Origin: Lunularia cruciata
Taxonomy: Eukaryota; Streptophyta; Marchantiopsida; Lunulariales; Lunulariaceae
Assembly: GCA_948567375.1 (NCBI GenBank)
Contig: OX419761.1
Span: 40,462,243-40,526,242 of the forward strand
Direction of reading: 5' to 3'
DNA: 64,000 nucleotides
Part shown: positions 11,746-23,537 of the stretch, one piece after another
Layout of the letters: every line of letters starts with the position of its first letter
Numbering within the stretch: the stretch's first letter is position 1
Position numbers and translations under genes: made by a program
Notes under the pieces: generated by a model
Told to the model about the DNA's origin: nothing
Seen by the model: the letters and a program-made list of their open reading frames with translations, nothing else
Database searches by the model: none

Positions 11746-14700
11746 TCAAGAGTCCAACGCTGCCAAAGGGTAAACAGCCACAGATCTGCCCACTCTTGGT
11801 GTCCGTGGTGTTCTAGCCTTACGCAAAATTTTCTTAGTTATTTCTCCTTCGTGATCTGCAAGGCGTCGTGTAATAATGGGTGCAGAGCGTTCTTGTTCAC
11901 ATGTTCGACACTCTATTTCTCGTGCAGACTGAAAACCCATTTTCTCATGGATTTCTTTCAGCATGTAATAGTTCAATCGATCATAGTCTCTGCCCACTCC
12001 AACAACAGAATAACTATCACCACAATAACAGTAGCAATGATGCAGGTCATAACTGAATGGTTTTCAAATCCATAACTTGGAAACGACGATTTGCTTTGAG
12101 TGCTGGGCTGTAATCTCTGGCTCTTGGCTTTGGAGGTTGTCGGAGGTCTGCCTGAGCTCCTTGCCCTTCGAGACCGGGTTTGAACGCGCTGAAAGGGTGT
12201 GGAGAGGTTGATGATACTCCTATCCAAGAATCATCAATTCCAAACTTAGAAACCAGTGTCTCTAACAACATCTCACTGGTGTTGTCTGCCGATTGTGTTT
12301 CTACTGTAGCTTCTATAGAGATTGGGATTCGTCTGGTGGTTTAGTTGTTGAGAGTTACGCTAGGGTCAATCATTGACAGGTGCTCGCTTTTCTATGGAGT
12401 TTGTCTTACATACCTGAACGTGAAAACGGAATAGACGAGAGATATCAGAGCAAACATTCCGTACCCAGCACGCACCCAGGAAATTCTGGTTTGTGCCCAT
12501 GTAAAGAGCATGGCTTCAGGTATACCTTCTGCCGTCTTCCAAATCAGGGTGACCTCGATTGCCATTGACACAATCATGCCTACAGAAACGAGTCGAAAAT
12601 CAGAACATTTCCAAGATACTGGCACTTCAAGTCCCCAAGATACCATATCTTAGACTCAGACTTGGGCATTAGACCTCTGAGATTCAGACTGCACGACTTC
12701 TTCTGTTAGTGTGATTTCTTGAGCTCTAAAGCGATGCAATTCGAGATGTGAGGTAAGTTTAAGACTGTTACAACTAAGATATTGATATAACACAAATAAA
12801 CTATTGCACATGATATTACACTGGATGTCCTGGTGAATTCAATATGTCTACTCATGGAAAGTCATGTGGCATTGTTGATCAAGGAGGCAAGAGGGTATTT
12901 CAAATGCACCTGAAACCAGGGAAGCCAGAAAATGACATTACCAGACTACGGACTCATGGGTAGAGAGTGTTACAAAACAGATACCAATATAGAGAAGAAG
13001 TCGTGCATTTTGGGTGTGTCTCGTGGTCGTAGCCAAGAACACAATGATTGCTCCAAAGAAGTACACCAGCGCAGTTTTGACAGTGCGAGACTCCAGCAAA
13101 ATTTCATTGTGCAAACTGAAGAGCTTTTCAAGCGTGGTGAATACTGCTGCTTGTTTCAATACGAAGGATTCCTGTGCGTTGTCGGCCATTCAGATTCAGC
13201 TTGGATGTAATCCCAGAAAATATTGTCAGGTATAAAAGTTCTACAGAAAAAAGACTAGATTATACGAACCAATGAGAAAACCATACAGCTATTATGATTT
13301 CTACGACCTGCTCTTAATGCGAATTTATTTGCAAAATCATTTATGCAACAGGACTCAGACGAAGTCGAACCTAACTCAAGGAGGAAGTCACAAGAGGCCT
13401 TCAAATTTATTAGAGGGACGAAAGTTCATAATTAGTACCTGAGCTTTGAGCATGGCTGTAGATCCATTTGCCAGGCGGCGATGCATCTCGTCCAATTCCT
13501 GTTGCCATGTGCGGAACTCCTGCTGATGTTTGTAGGCCTCGGCAGCGAGATCCTGCATAGATGCTCGACTCTCTTCTATTGCCTGCACTTGAGAACGCTG
13601 TAATTCTGTTAACCCTTCCATAGCCTCCTCTTGACCTACAAGCAGCTGAGCTTGCCCAGCTAAAGATTTCTCTGCCAGTTCTCCTAACGACACATGCAGA
13701 TGACTCATGGACGTCCCCAAACGAGAGCTCTTGGTTTGTAGCTCTGCGAGTTCCGTAGCCAAATTGTCTGCAAGCATTTGCTGTTTGTGTGCAATCTCTT
13801 TCTGAATTTTCCCGACAAAATCAAGTTGCCGTTGGGCTTCATTCGCTGCGTCTTGAAGATGGTCCATTCCTTGCTCTATACTCAATTGCAGCTCTGCATG
13901 CTCATGCTGTAATCTTCGTTGCGCTTCCAGTATACTCTCTGAACGTTCTATAACTTGAGAGTGTTGTGCATCCAGCTGCTCATTCATCAAACCCAATTTA
14001 TTCTCCATCGTATGAGCGCTTTGCTTCAACTCATTTACCAGTTTCTCCGTTTCAATCTTGAACTCTTGACCCCTGCCCACATTCAATCGACCAAAAAATC
14101 ACTCATTCATTCATTAAATCTGTGAACTCTCAAATTTTTGGGATGAATAACTCCCTTCCGATCGGCGGCTAGTATATCTTTGCCGTATATCATGTGGTCA
14201 GCACTTATCGACACTCAGAAAGTTTCATAGGCACCATTTGACGGTAAAACCGTGATATAACACTACATCAAAACCTGGACTAATTTCCGCTTCATAAGTA
14301 CTGTAGAGTTTTCTCGGCGCTCACTGTACTCCTTAAGTGCGAAATCTCTCCAGCAGAAAAGATAACCAGAAGACGAAAATTGTACACTCAAAATTCTGAA
14401 ATTGATAGTGAATGATTCTTACAAGGTCTTAGTAGTAACTTACTGGAGATAATGGCACATCGACGCCGCATCGATGAAGAAGGCGAGAAATATAGCATGG
14501 GTGTGATCATCGAGCGCTTTGACACATTTCCTCGACGACGTAGCGTCCGAACATTTCTTTATCCCGCACCGGCCCGAAGTTCTTAGGAAACAGTCTGTCA
14601 ATCTGAGCGCCAGCCTCGACTTGCGGTCTTCATCCTTTAAAATTTCTCTACAACTTTTGAACATGCCCGAGTACGCTAGCTGCCAACAGGAATGCTCCGA

Positions 14701-15039
14701 CATCAACGAGGTGGACTTCTCGACAAACTGCTTGACTCTGGGACTCTGAGACCCCAGAATCATCGGCGTGTCAATGTCAAATTTCGCTGTACTCAGCCTC
14801 GCGCTCTTCATGGTTGATGGTGGATCCTCAGACTCGTCTATAAATGATTCTCCCCTTCCATGCGCTTCGTTGTCTCTGCCAAACCCAGGAAACAATCCCC
14901 TCCATGTCCATGCCGCTTCTACTGTCTCCACAAACAACAAACTCAAAACAATCAGCAGCAGTGATCCCAAAATTCTGATCCTTGAGTTCGACCTCCTGTC
15001 TCCATCCATGTTGATTGATTGATCAAAATTTGAAGACAA
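11746..15039 (-). CDS. GEX1: GEX1, gamete nuclear-fusion protein (KAR5/Brambleberry family)
   Basis: Five exons on the minus strand: 15039-14444, 14072-13439, 13171-12985, 12579-12414, 11989-11746. All phases agree and give 608 residues (598 from the second ATG at 15009, which opens directly into the signal peptide). Order of parts: signal peptide about 11-42, Cys-rich luminal domain 118-195 with SCWQLAYSGMFKSC and LRLTDCF, a long coiled coil 200-410, three hydrophobic helices about 443-459, 469-488 and 514-528, then DYDRLNYYMLKEIHEKMG and a basic tail. Length and order match plant GEX1. The family sits in the nuclear envelope of gametes and is needed for karyogamy. The exon 3 acceptor is the least certain junction. 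Expression is expected in gametes and zygotes. Confidence 0.93.
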
Positions 15040-15944
15040 TACCCGTGAGGGACTATTCCAAGTTCTCTTACACCGCTGCTGCTTTTATGCCTCTAAAGAG
15101 TCAATCATACGCCACTACCGTAACTTATTGATTCTGCGACTAGTTGCGGCCCCCGAACACGATGACCGTGACCTCAAAAGTAAGAATAACGCATGCAAGC
15201 TTCAGGCACAAGCTTTGCGCAGGCTTGTCATGCGTTGGGTTCGACGATGACTCTTCTCAACATGAACGGGCAATAATTCAGGAAATGATCCGTTTTCATG
15301 TCATCATTGTCCCACTCGATCGCGGGAACGTCCTGATCATGAACTCTACGGTGTTCGATTTCCATGGCTTCAAAACGATCTACATACAGTCACGAATTTA
15401 GGACGTGTTGCAGAAGAAGATTGACTGACGTCTGAACGCACGAACAATTGAGACGACAACAGTCACATACGCATCGATTGAATCGCCACATCTCTTACTT
15501 CTCCCTATACTGTGTCTCCGATCCGTTTCGCTCCCGAACTCTGTCCAGTTCAGTGGGAAGAGAAAGCGCCAGGAGCGGCCGGTCATTTAACGTGCTTGCA
15601 TGGGACTGCAGCTTTCAACGAACGTGGTAGCAAATTATCCTACGCGGTCGCCTTTGCTGTACAGATTACCTTAACTACAGTACGCAGAATGTTTCATCGA
15701 GACTGTGCACCGAATGGGATCTGAGTTAACATTCATACCATTCGACATTCATTTCGTCTCATTTCTCGTTCGAGACTAATAGATAAGAACAGTTAGTTTT
15801 TTGAGCTCTCAATTACGATACAATCTATGCAGTATCGTGTCTTGCGGACACAGGTCCTATTGGAATATTGTCTGTCCATGTCGTGCCGAGCAGCAAGCAC
15901 CTTCACCTTGATAGGAAGTGCCTCCAACCAAAATGAAGAGTGGA
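15040..15944. other. GEX1 upstream region
   Basis: About 900 bp of unique-looking sequence upstream of GEX1. No gene is recognised. At 15639-15655 it holds CCTACGCGGTCGCCTTT, identical over 17 bases to the 3' end of LINE copy 1. Confidence 0.4.
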
Positions 15945-16360
15945 TTACGAAGAAGTTGCTCAAATGATTATTGACAATGATTGCAATTTCATACACCCAA
16001 TTAAGTCTAGCTGTTCCAAGTTGGCTAAGTTTCCAAAATTGTTAGGAAAGGCTTGCAACTCTAAATAAGAGTAGATTTCAATTCTTGCAGGTGAAGAATT
16101 CAGCCGAATGATTTCTGCAATCATTGCAGTTTCTCACACTTTGTTAAGTCTAGTTATTCCAGGTAGGCTAAGTTTCCAAAATTGATGGGAGGGCTCACAA
16201 CTTTGAATATGAGTAGATTTTCTACTTTTATAATTGAAGAAGTTGGTCAAATGATATTAGTAATTATTGCAGTTCTTCACACCATGTTAAGTCTAGCTAT
16301 TCCAAGTTGGCTAAGTTTCCAAAACTGCTAGGAAGGGCCTACAAATTTGTAAAAAATATC
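15945..16360. repeat. three tandem units of about 142 bp
   Basis: Units recur at about 142-143 bp spacing (TTAAGTCTAG at 16001, 16144 and 16286), each with GGCTAAGTTTCCAAAA and GAGTAGATTT blocks. They are clearly diverged, so an old array. No open frame is conserved between the units. Confidence 0.75.
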
Positions 16361-17049
16361 ATCTTCACTTTCTCTTAGCAAACTGGGCAATGACACAATG
16401 CAACTGTCATACAATCTTTAGAAAGTTTTGGTGGTGACCCAAATTCCTTCCATAACTTCATTATTAAGGTATTTAAGCCTTAATGTAGGTATTTAAGCCA
16501 TCAAGGTAATTTTCCACAAGAAAAGTCTTATCAAACAAGTTCAGGTCTTATCAAACAAAATTGCTATATGGGCAGCACCGAGGCTATCCTGTCCATAATC
16601 TATACTTAAGGGTTTCAAAATGACATTCCATTGGTATCACACGTCATTTGTTGTCCTTCTACCTTATAGGCCTTTTGAAATAATCATGCTTCATATTCAA
16701 GTGGAAATTGCTCAACCCCATAGAAATAAGCTGGCCCAAGAACAACATACCAAGCGCACAACATCTGTGCGTGAAGCGAAAAATGTAAGGCATCAAAGTA
16801 GGTGTGCAAAAAATCCAATTGAAGATCAAATGGTGGATCTAGGAATTGATTGTTGTGTTCATGCCGCCTAGCATGTTCAGCAAACAGAGGAAGAGTCAAT
16901 GGTTGTCCAAGAGAATGATTGTTGAGGACGTCAAGCAACACAAGCTACAATCTTAGATTGGTACATCGTGTGGTTGACACGGTTGTTGATAGCATTCAAC
17001 ATTTACTTCAGCAAATGAATATCCATTGTGACACCTATTGCACTTTGCA

Positions 17050-18135
17050 TTGGCTAGAGGGTGCATATCATTGAAAGAGACTCAACAAAGACCAACCCAC
17101 TCTTCACTATGTGTTGTGATCAAGGAAAATTTAAGCTTCCACCATTGGCATTGCCTCTTCAACCGTTGTCGCACTTGTTGCAAAGAGACACACAAGAAGC
17201 AAAGAGCTTTTGAAAATTCATTTGAGCATACAACAATGCTTTGGCATTCACATCTTTGGGCACAAATGTTGATAAACATTTTGCCCAAGGTAGAACTACA
17301 CCTTCCAACTTCAAGGTGCATTGTATCATAGAATGTGTAGTCTTTTGGCAATACAAGGAGAGAATTTGAAGTTTTCACAATTGTATATTGCGTATAATCA
17401 TATTGCTCTAAATGGTTGAATGCTAATTGTAAAATTCTAGACCTCAATACCATATTTTGCTCTAAAACATGTTACAAGAGCACAAACCTTATGCATGACT
17501 TTTGAAACTATTCATCAATGATTGTTAGAGCAACCAACAATGGAGTTGGAACTTCATCTGTGTGCTTTGCAATATCAAAATCATCATAAATATACCACCT
17601 CCACATCAAATGAGGTTGGCACAATCATGGTTGGCAATTTGCATGATGGCAACATGTTAGACTAAGACATTTTTGTTAAGAGGGTGAATGGGACTCTTCA
17701 ATGTATCTCAACATTGCACTGTTCATATTTACCATTGTATTATATGCTTCTCTTTCTTGATGGGCATCAATAAGTGTCTTTGAGCATCTTGTTGAGAGGC
17801 TTTGAATGCAAAGCTGTAGAGTTTGCAAAAGTGGATCCAAATTCACTCAAAGGAAAGGGAAGATGCAATTTTATGCATACATGCTTCATCCAAGCAATCA
17901 TCACGACCACATCTTCTATGTAGAGCATTTGCTACAACAATACATGGTAGATGCAATGAACGTACATTGAACAAAACCACTTGAAGTTCATCAAGGACAA
18001 TCAAAAGGACTTGCAATTCAGAATTTACAATGGAGTGGTGGATGCATTAAATATTGGCAACCATTATCAAACCCAAATTGGCTAGATGTTCATCTTACCA
18101 TCATCTTTTGCAAGAGGTAAGCATCAAATGAAATC
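17050..18135 (+). pseudogene. Helitron Rep-side domain, decayed
   Basis: Readable segments are CCDQGKFKLPPL, NNALAFTSLGTNVDKHF, EVGTIMVGNLHDGNML, FVKRVNGTLQCISTLHCSY, and IEQNHLKFIKDNQKDLQF followed by GVVDAL. These correspond in order to the Helitron helicase-like N-terminal domain preceding and including the Rep region of plant Helitrons. Several stops and frame changes interrupt it. Confidence 0.85.
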
Positions 18136-18182
18136 AACATTGTCATGGAGTTTTATTTCAAACTATCAAAAAATTGATATCC

Positions 18183-18560
18183 TTGCTGAAGACCCGGATC
18201 TATTTGGATATAACTACTAGCTTGAACCAACTACTTCTCAAAACTCATTTTTATCCTGAACACCACGAGCGAAATGTATCATAATACAAAAGATTTATTA
18301 GACACAAAGTATTTACTCATATATTTATAAAGTAAAATTATCTTTGTTATTGTATGAAGAGCAATGTTTCTAATCTCACTTCTTAACAATCCTAAACTCC
18401 TTCCTAATTATGCTCCTCAAAACCTTCCTTCCTACCTTGTTGATTATGAAGAACGGTTTCTATCAAAACACACTCTCTCTAAATATCTCATTTGATCAAT
18501 CTTAACCTTCTAGTCTCTCAAATTGTTTTGTGATATTCCAAAATCACCAATTCTTGATTC
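18183..18560. repeat. dispersed repeat, copy a (pair of 20290-20660)
   Basis: Begins CTTGCTGAA and shares ACTACTTCTCAA, the TGAAATGTATCA block and a downstream TCTCACTTC segment with 20290-20660. It is noncoding. The pair flanks a tandem array and the helicase Walker-B block, so it may be a duplicated segment of the Helitron or remains of a separate element. Confidence 0.5.
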
Positions 18561-18954
18561 AATCAATCCCTTTCAATCAATTCAGAAGATATTCCACTCC
18601 CATGCTACTAAATCTCAATCCATAATCTCCAAATCCCAAAAGTCTGATCACCATAATTAGAATCTCTTCCATTGTCGAAATCCCATAATACTTTAACAAT
18701 TGGAATGAAGAATAATCATCCTCAATAGCTCTGCCGCTTGTAACACCCACCTTTTTGAGCAGTACTACCATAAGAAAAAGAAAAAGAAAAGAACCACAAC
18801 TCAAGTAAAGACCAAGTGTGAAAACCATGCCATTCCCAAAGTAAAGAACCTCCAACTCAACGCAAGTGGATAGGTCATGCCACTTCTAAAAATCAAGAAC
18901 TACCATTTGCAGATAGGCATGTAGATGCCAAGTGTGATGCAAGAAAAAGAACTA

Positions 18955-19945
18955 TGAGAAATCACGGAAACCAAAGTACATGTATGATATTGAGTATGAG
19001 AAAATCAAAGTCCAAGAATTTGGAAAAACCAAATGGTTGTAACTTCTTTTCCCTACCTCCTTTTGCTATGATCTTGGTGTTTACAAAAAGCTCTTGGAAA
19101 GGCACTTCCAATGAGATAAAGAAAGCCTATTTTGGACTAGTATCCATAGAGACATCAGCCCCAACTTGAACTGATTTTTTTCATCTCCATACAGAAAAAT
19201 CAAAGTCCAGGATTCAAAAAAATTAAAATGGTTATAACTTCTTCAACTCCAAACCTTCCTGAGCCATAAATTTTTACGTCTATATGGAAAGCTCTTTAGA
19301 AGGTGCTTCCAACAAGATGAAGCATGTGCCATTTGAATCAATATCCATGGAGTGAACTTCCTCTTCCCATCTATGTGTGGGAAAAAAAACATACTAGAAT
19401 ATCAATGGAAAGGAAAATCAAATATTTGTAACTTCTTCTCCAAACTTGAGTTTGCCATGATCTTAGTGTCTATTGAAAGCTCTTGAAAAAGCACTCCCAG
19501 AACAATGAAGCATGCACTATTTGGACTAGTATCCACTGATAAAACATCCCTAACATGAATTGCCTCTTCCTATCTCCATATGGGAAATCAAAATATGAGA
19601 ATGAGTGAAAATTCAAATGATTGTATCTTCTTCTCTAGACCCTTATTTGCCAAAATCTTAGTGTCTATGAAAATCTCTTAGGAAGAAGCTTCCAACTAAA
19701 TGAAGCATGCCTTTTTTGGACCTATATTTATAAAGAAATCAGCCTTGATGTGAACTACCTCTTCCCATCTCTATACAACAAATGGGAAATTGGGAAACTT
19801 AAAGTATGGGTATGATATTGGGTATGGGAAAATCAAAGCTTGCAAATCAAACAAAATAAAAATTTTATAACTTCTTCCCCAGACCTTTATTTACCATAAT
19901 CTTGGTGTTTATAGAAAGTTCTTGAGAAGGCGCTTCCACCAAGAT
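18955..19945. repeat. tandem array, about five units of 180-220 bp, first array
   Basis: Each unit contains a variant of AAATCAAAGT..., GTAACTTCTTC, ATGATCTTGGTGTCTAT, AAGCTCTTGAGAAGG, CTTCCAACAAGATGAAGCATG, TTTGGACTAGTATCCA and a TCTTCCCATCTC block. Units are 70-85% alike by eye. The array runs straight into the helicase Walker-B block, so it interrupts the Helitron reading frame. Confidence 0.75.
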
Positions 19946-20140
19946 GAAGCACAAGGTGTATTGCACCAATTGCCTCTTCTTGAGTTGGACCTGACTTTTG
20001 TGTGTAGCATTCCCAAACAAAGTGATATGGCAGAATTGACATGGCACACAAAACTCATTGTTTGGGACAAGGCACCAATGATCAACAAGCTTGCTTTTGA
20101 AGTTGTTGACCACATGCTCTATAGATGTGTGGCACTTTTA
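19935..20140 (+). pseudogene. Helitron helicase Walker-B block, decayed
   Basis: Encodes KQSDMAELTWHTKLIVWDKAPM followed at once by INKLAFEVVDHML; the family has AELLRRTSLIIWDEAPM and FEAVDRTLRD at this point. The second acidic residue of the Walker-B DEAP is Lys here. It belongs with the other Helitron blocks at 17, 23 and 30 kb. Confidence 0.85.
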
Positions 20141-20289
20141 GGAAGGTATTGCCTATTATTCCAAAGGGCTTGCAACTACACATTGTCTCAACATCAAGAA
20201 AGGAATCTTATCTATGAGGCACACCTCAATTTAGCCCTTACAAGTGTGTATCTTACTTTATTGTGGAGTTTAGTTCCCAACCAAAAGGC

Positions 20290-20660
20290 CGGAATCCTTG
20301 CTGAATTAACATTGGGTTTGTTTGGCTACAACTACTAATTTAATCCAATTACTTCTCAATCATTCATTCATTCCAAACACAATGTTTGAAATGTATCAAA
20401 CTACATTTAGTTTATGAAATTTATAAACTGAAGATTTATGACTGAAAGAATTTCACAAAGTACAATACTCTTTACAATTATGTGAAGTATAATATCCTTA
20501 TCCTCACTTCCTATTGATCTCCAATGACTACTTATTGACTATAAAGAGTTGTCAACAAGCCATCCTCTTGTCAATTTGTGCTCAAAAGGAACTAGCTAGA
20601 ACCTACTCCTTAGAACCTTACTCTATGCCATGTTGATCAAATAGAACTCCTCAAATCCTC
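20290..20660. repeat. dispersed repeat, copy b (pair of 18183-18560)
   Basis: Parallels the first copy from CCTTGCTGAA through CAACTACTAATTTAATCCAATTACTTCTCAA and GAAATGTATCAAACTACA. Noncoding; followed by unrelated AT-rich sequence up to the solo LTR. Confidence 0.5.
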
Positions 20661-20851
20661 CTTTCTTCCTCTTATATGTTGATCTAGAACCCTTCCCATT
20701 GAAACCCACTCTTGATTCCTTGCTCTATTGACTAAAACCTTTCTTTGCAAGATCCACTCTCTCCAATCATCCCAACCAATCTATTGCAAACTACTTGCAC
20801 TCAACCTTCTTTACTAAAATCTTGTAATTCTTTTCTTGGTCAATCTCTATT

Positions 20852-21592
20852 TGTAATACCAAGGGTTAGCCATATGATCTAGATGTGAAAATCGGTTTGG
20901 TAACATCTAGAATGATTTTATACATGATGGTCAAAATAGATCAGATAGAAGTATCACCAAAAGAGTACTTCTACTAATAGGGCAGAAAGCGAAATAGACT
21001 TGAGAACCTTAGAACCAATAGCTAGACATATGATTTAAAGGTGAGAATGGGTTTGGTAACATCTGGAAGGATGTTACACATGATGGACTAAACAGATCAG
21101 AAAGAGGTATCACCAAAAGGGGACTTCTACTAATAGAGTAGGAACTGAAATATGCCTGAAAACTTTGAAGGCAATTTTGGAGGCCTAAACGGATGAATTA
21201 GGCCTCAAAAATGTGCAGATTCCCCCCCCCCCAACGGAGGAAAGGCTGGCCTTCCCTCTGCCTGGTTTGTCTTGTCGAGAGCTTTCCAACGGTACCTTAC
21301 TCATGTGATTCTGAGATTCCTACAAGAAGATTCCCTAAAAGATTCCCTCCGGTCAAAGCTCGTTTGACCAACCAGATAGGACCTAGACCAGACAGGTCAC
21401 CCACCCAAGTAAGTAATCCAAGGGTGGAGCTTGCTGACATGTCACCTATCTGTGTCCTTAATCCTATGGTGGAGCTTCCTTGGAGGAGATCCTCTTTGTC
21501 TATATAATAAAGAGAAGGTGCTCCCTTGGGGCATCGAATGTTTGAGTGTGCAATCTATGTTTTCTCTCTTCTCTTGTCCTTGGAGTATTACA
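20852..21592 (+). mobile_element. solo LTR (family B) with perfect target duplication
   Basis: 741 bp beginning TGTAATACCAAG and ending CTTGGAGTATTACA, with imperfect inverted termini. It is flanked by CTATT on both sides (20847-20851 and 21593-21597), a 5-bp target duplication as LTR elements make. A TATATAATAAAG promoter box lies near 21500 in plus orientation. Its 5' half holds two diverged direct units of about 170 bp. A run of ten Cs sits at 21223. No coding region is attached, so it is a solo LTR left by recombination; the parent element type is unknown. Confidence 0.85.
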
Positions 21593-21689
21593 CTATTCTA
21601 TCAATCATGAAATCTTGAAACCTCCATCCTCTCTCCTTCAATCTTGAAAACAACCCAACATGCCTAAAGTCCAACTGCTATTGTGTGGT

Positions 21690-22815
21690 ATATCAAACGT
21701 GCAAACCCCACAAGTGTCAACCCAAAATACATGAGTCTTTAGATGGTTCTTCTTCTTCCAAAGATCTTCAAATGCCATGAATATAGTCTCTTTGGAAAGC
21801 CCTTGACATGACTCTTCTAACAAAATCAAACATGTCTCATTTGGACTTATAACCACAAAGATATTAGCCTCTAAATTGTCTACTCTACTTTGATGACCTA
21901 TTCTACTCCGATGGTCATGATGTTATGGTATCATTGTGAAAGTCCCAAACCCTATGGATGTGATGTTGTGGTGAAATCCCCAATTGGATGTTGTCTTCAG
22001 GTGGCTATAACTTCCATTACAAAGCTACAAATGCTATGATTGTGGTCTTTATAGATAGCCCTTGCAACAATGCTTTCAAAAAAATCAAGCATGCTCCATT
22101 TGGAATTGTAATCATTGAGATATAAGCACCAAATTGTTTGCTCTACTCCAACAATCTCACTCTAATGTTTGTGATATCATAGTGAAATCCCCAACCTAAT
22201 GGTGTTTTCTAGTGCCTTTAAATTTTGCTAAAAAGCTCCTAAACCACAATTTTATTCTTTATAAAAAATCCTTGAGAAGACACTTCTAACAAGTACATCT
22301 CATTTGGACTAGTAATAATAAAGATATCAACCCCAAAGTGCCTAGTCCAATCCAATGGTCCTAGTATGATGATGTGTTCTTTGATGGTCATGGCATCATG
22401 GTGTCATGGCAAAATCCCCAACCCCATGGTGTCTTCAAAAGGTTGTAACTTCCAATATATAGCTCAAAATTCTATGATTTTAGTCTCTATGATAAGTACT
22501 TAAGAAGAAAATTCTAACAAAATCAAGCATGCTTCATTTGGACTAGTAACCATTGAGATATCACCCCCATGTGTAAACTCTACTCCAATAGTCCCAGACC
22601 AATGGTGCGCACTTTGATTGTTGTGGTATTATAGTGAAGTCCCCAACCCAATGGTATCTTCAGTTGGCTTTAATTTCCACAATAGAGCTTCAAATGCTAC
22701 AATTTTGGTCTATGTAGAAAGCCCCTAAGAACATGCTTCCAATGAGATCAAGCATGTCTCATTTAAATCTAGACCAATAACCATGGAGATACCGACTTCA
22801 AAGTGTTTGATGAAA
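21690..22815. repeat. tandem array, about five units of 200-240 bp, second array
   Basis: Units repeat TCCCCAACC..ATGGTGTCTTC, a TAACTTCC block, AAATGCTATGAT..GGTCT, AAGCCCTTGAGAA, AACAAAATCAAGCATG, CTCATTTGGACTAGTAACCA and GAGATATCAGCCCC. The second half of the unit is shared with the 18.96-19.95 kb array, so the two arrays descend from one repeat family. Noncoding. Confidence 0.75.
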
Positions 22816-23009
22816 ATCTCCTTCTAGAAAAACTCTTTGAAGGCAAAGGTGACTTTGAGCTTAAAATTATCAACACAACATGCAATACAAAAGTTTGATG
22901 AAACCATATGAAAACCTTATTAAATTGGTTTTATAATAAGTAAGCGGTCTACTTCATAATAATGTCAAATTATGCATGCCGCTATAGATTCTCCACCACT
23001 TGCTGACTT

Positions 23010-23537
23010 GAGTGAATCATACATTTCCAATTTGGCTTCTTATGCTTGGAGAGTGCAAGCTCTACATTGTTGAGAAAGATTATGTCCATTGTTTGCCAAA
23101 TATGGTCTTGCACCAATATACTATGAAGAGCATGATTGATGCAATTTACCCTAATATAGTGGAAGTGACTATGGTGGAAGGGAATTTTTTAGCAATCATG
23201 CTATTCTTGCGGCACACAATGATGATGTTGCAAAAGTCAACATTGTTGTACTTGAGATGGTGCATGGGGAAAATCAAATTCTATTGTGTTAAGAAGGTGG
23301 ACAATGAAGATGATATCAAGGTGATCTTAACCTAGTTTTGGAATATGTGGAAGTCAATGGGTGGTCAACACATAAATGGATGTTCAAAGTGGTACATTTG
23401 TGATGCTTTTATGTAATCTAGACCTATCAAAGGAACTATGTAATGGCACCAGACTCATCATATGCCACTTTTTGGCTTGGGTGATTGAGGCAAAAGTCCT
23501 TACAAGTGATCATACAAGGTATGTAACATTCATATCA
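23010..23537 (+). pseudogene. Helitron helicase, middle C-terminal part, decayed
   Basis: Readable pieces include DAIYPNI, then HNDDVAKVNIVVLEMVHGE (family: RNxDVxxIN...MLPGE), and later FVMLLCNLDLSKELCNGTRL (family: VMLLRNLDPxxGLCNGTRL). The reading is cut at its end by the Ty3 element whose LTR begins at 23538 and resumes at 29979. Confidence 0.88.

Noticed and set aside
11973-12227. Hydrophobic frame (CIIATVIVVIVILLLEW) as an extra GEX1 membrane helix
   Set aside because: It lies in intron 4, is in the wrong phase from exon 4, and ends at the exon 5 acceptor; the hydrophobicity comes from an intron T/GT-rich tract.
21211-21507. 98-codon frame with Pro/Arg-rich product
   Set aside because: It lies wholly within the solo LTR and uses a poly-C run near its start; not conserved as a frame in the sibling LTR.
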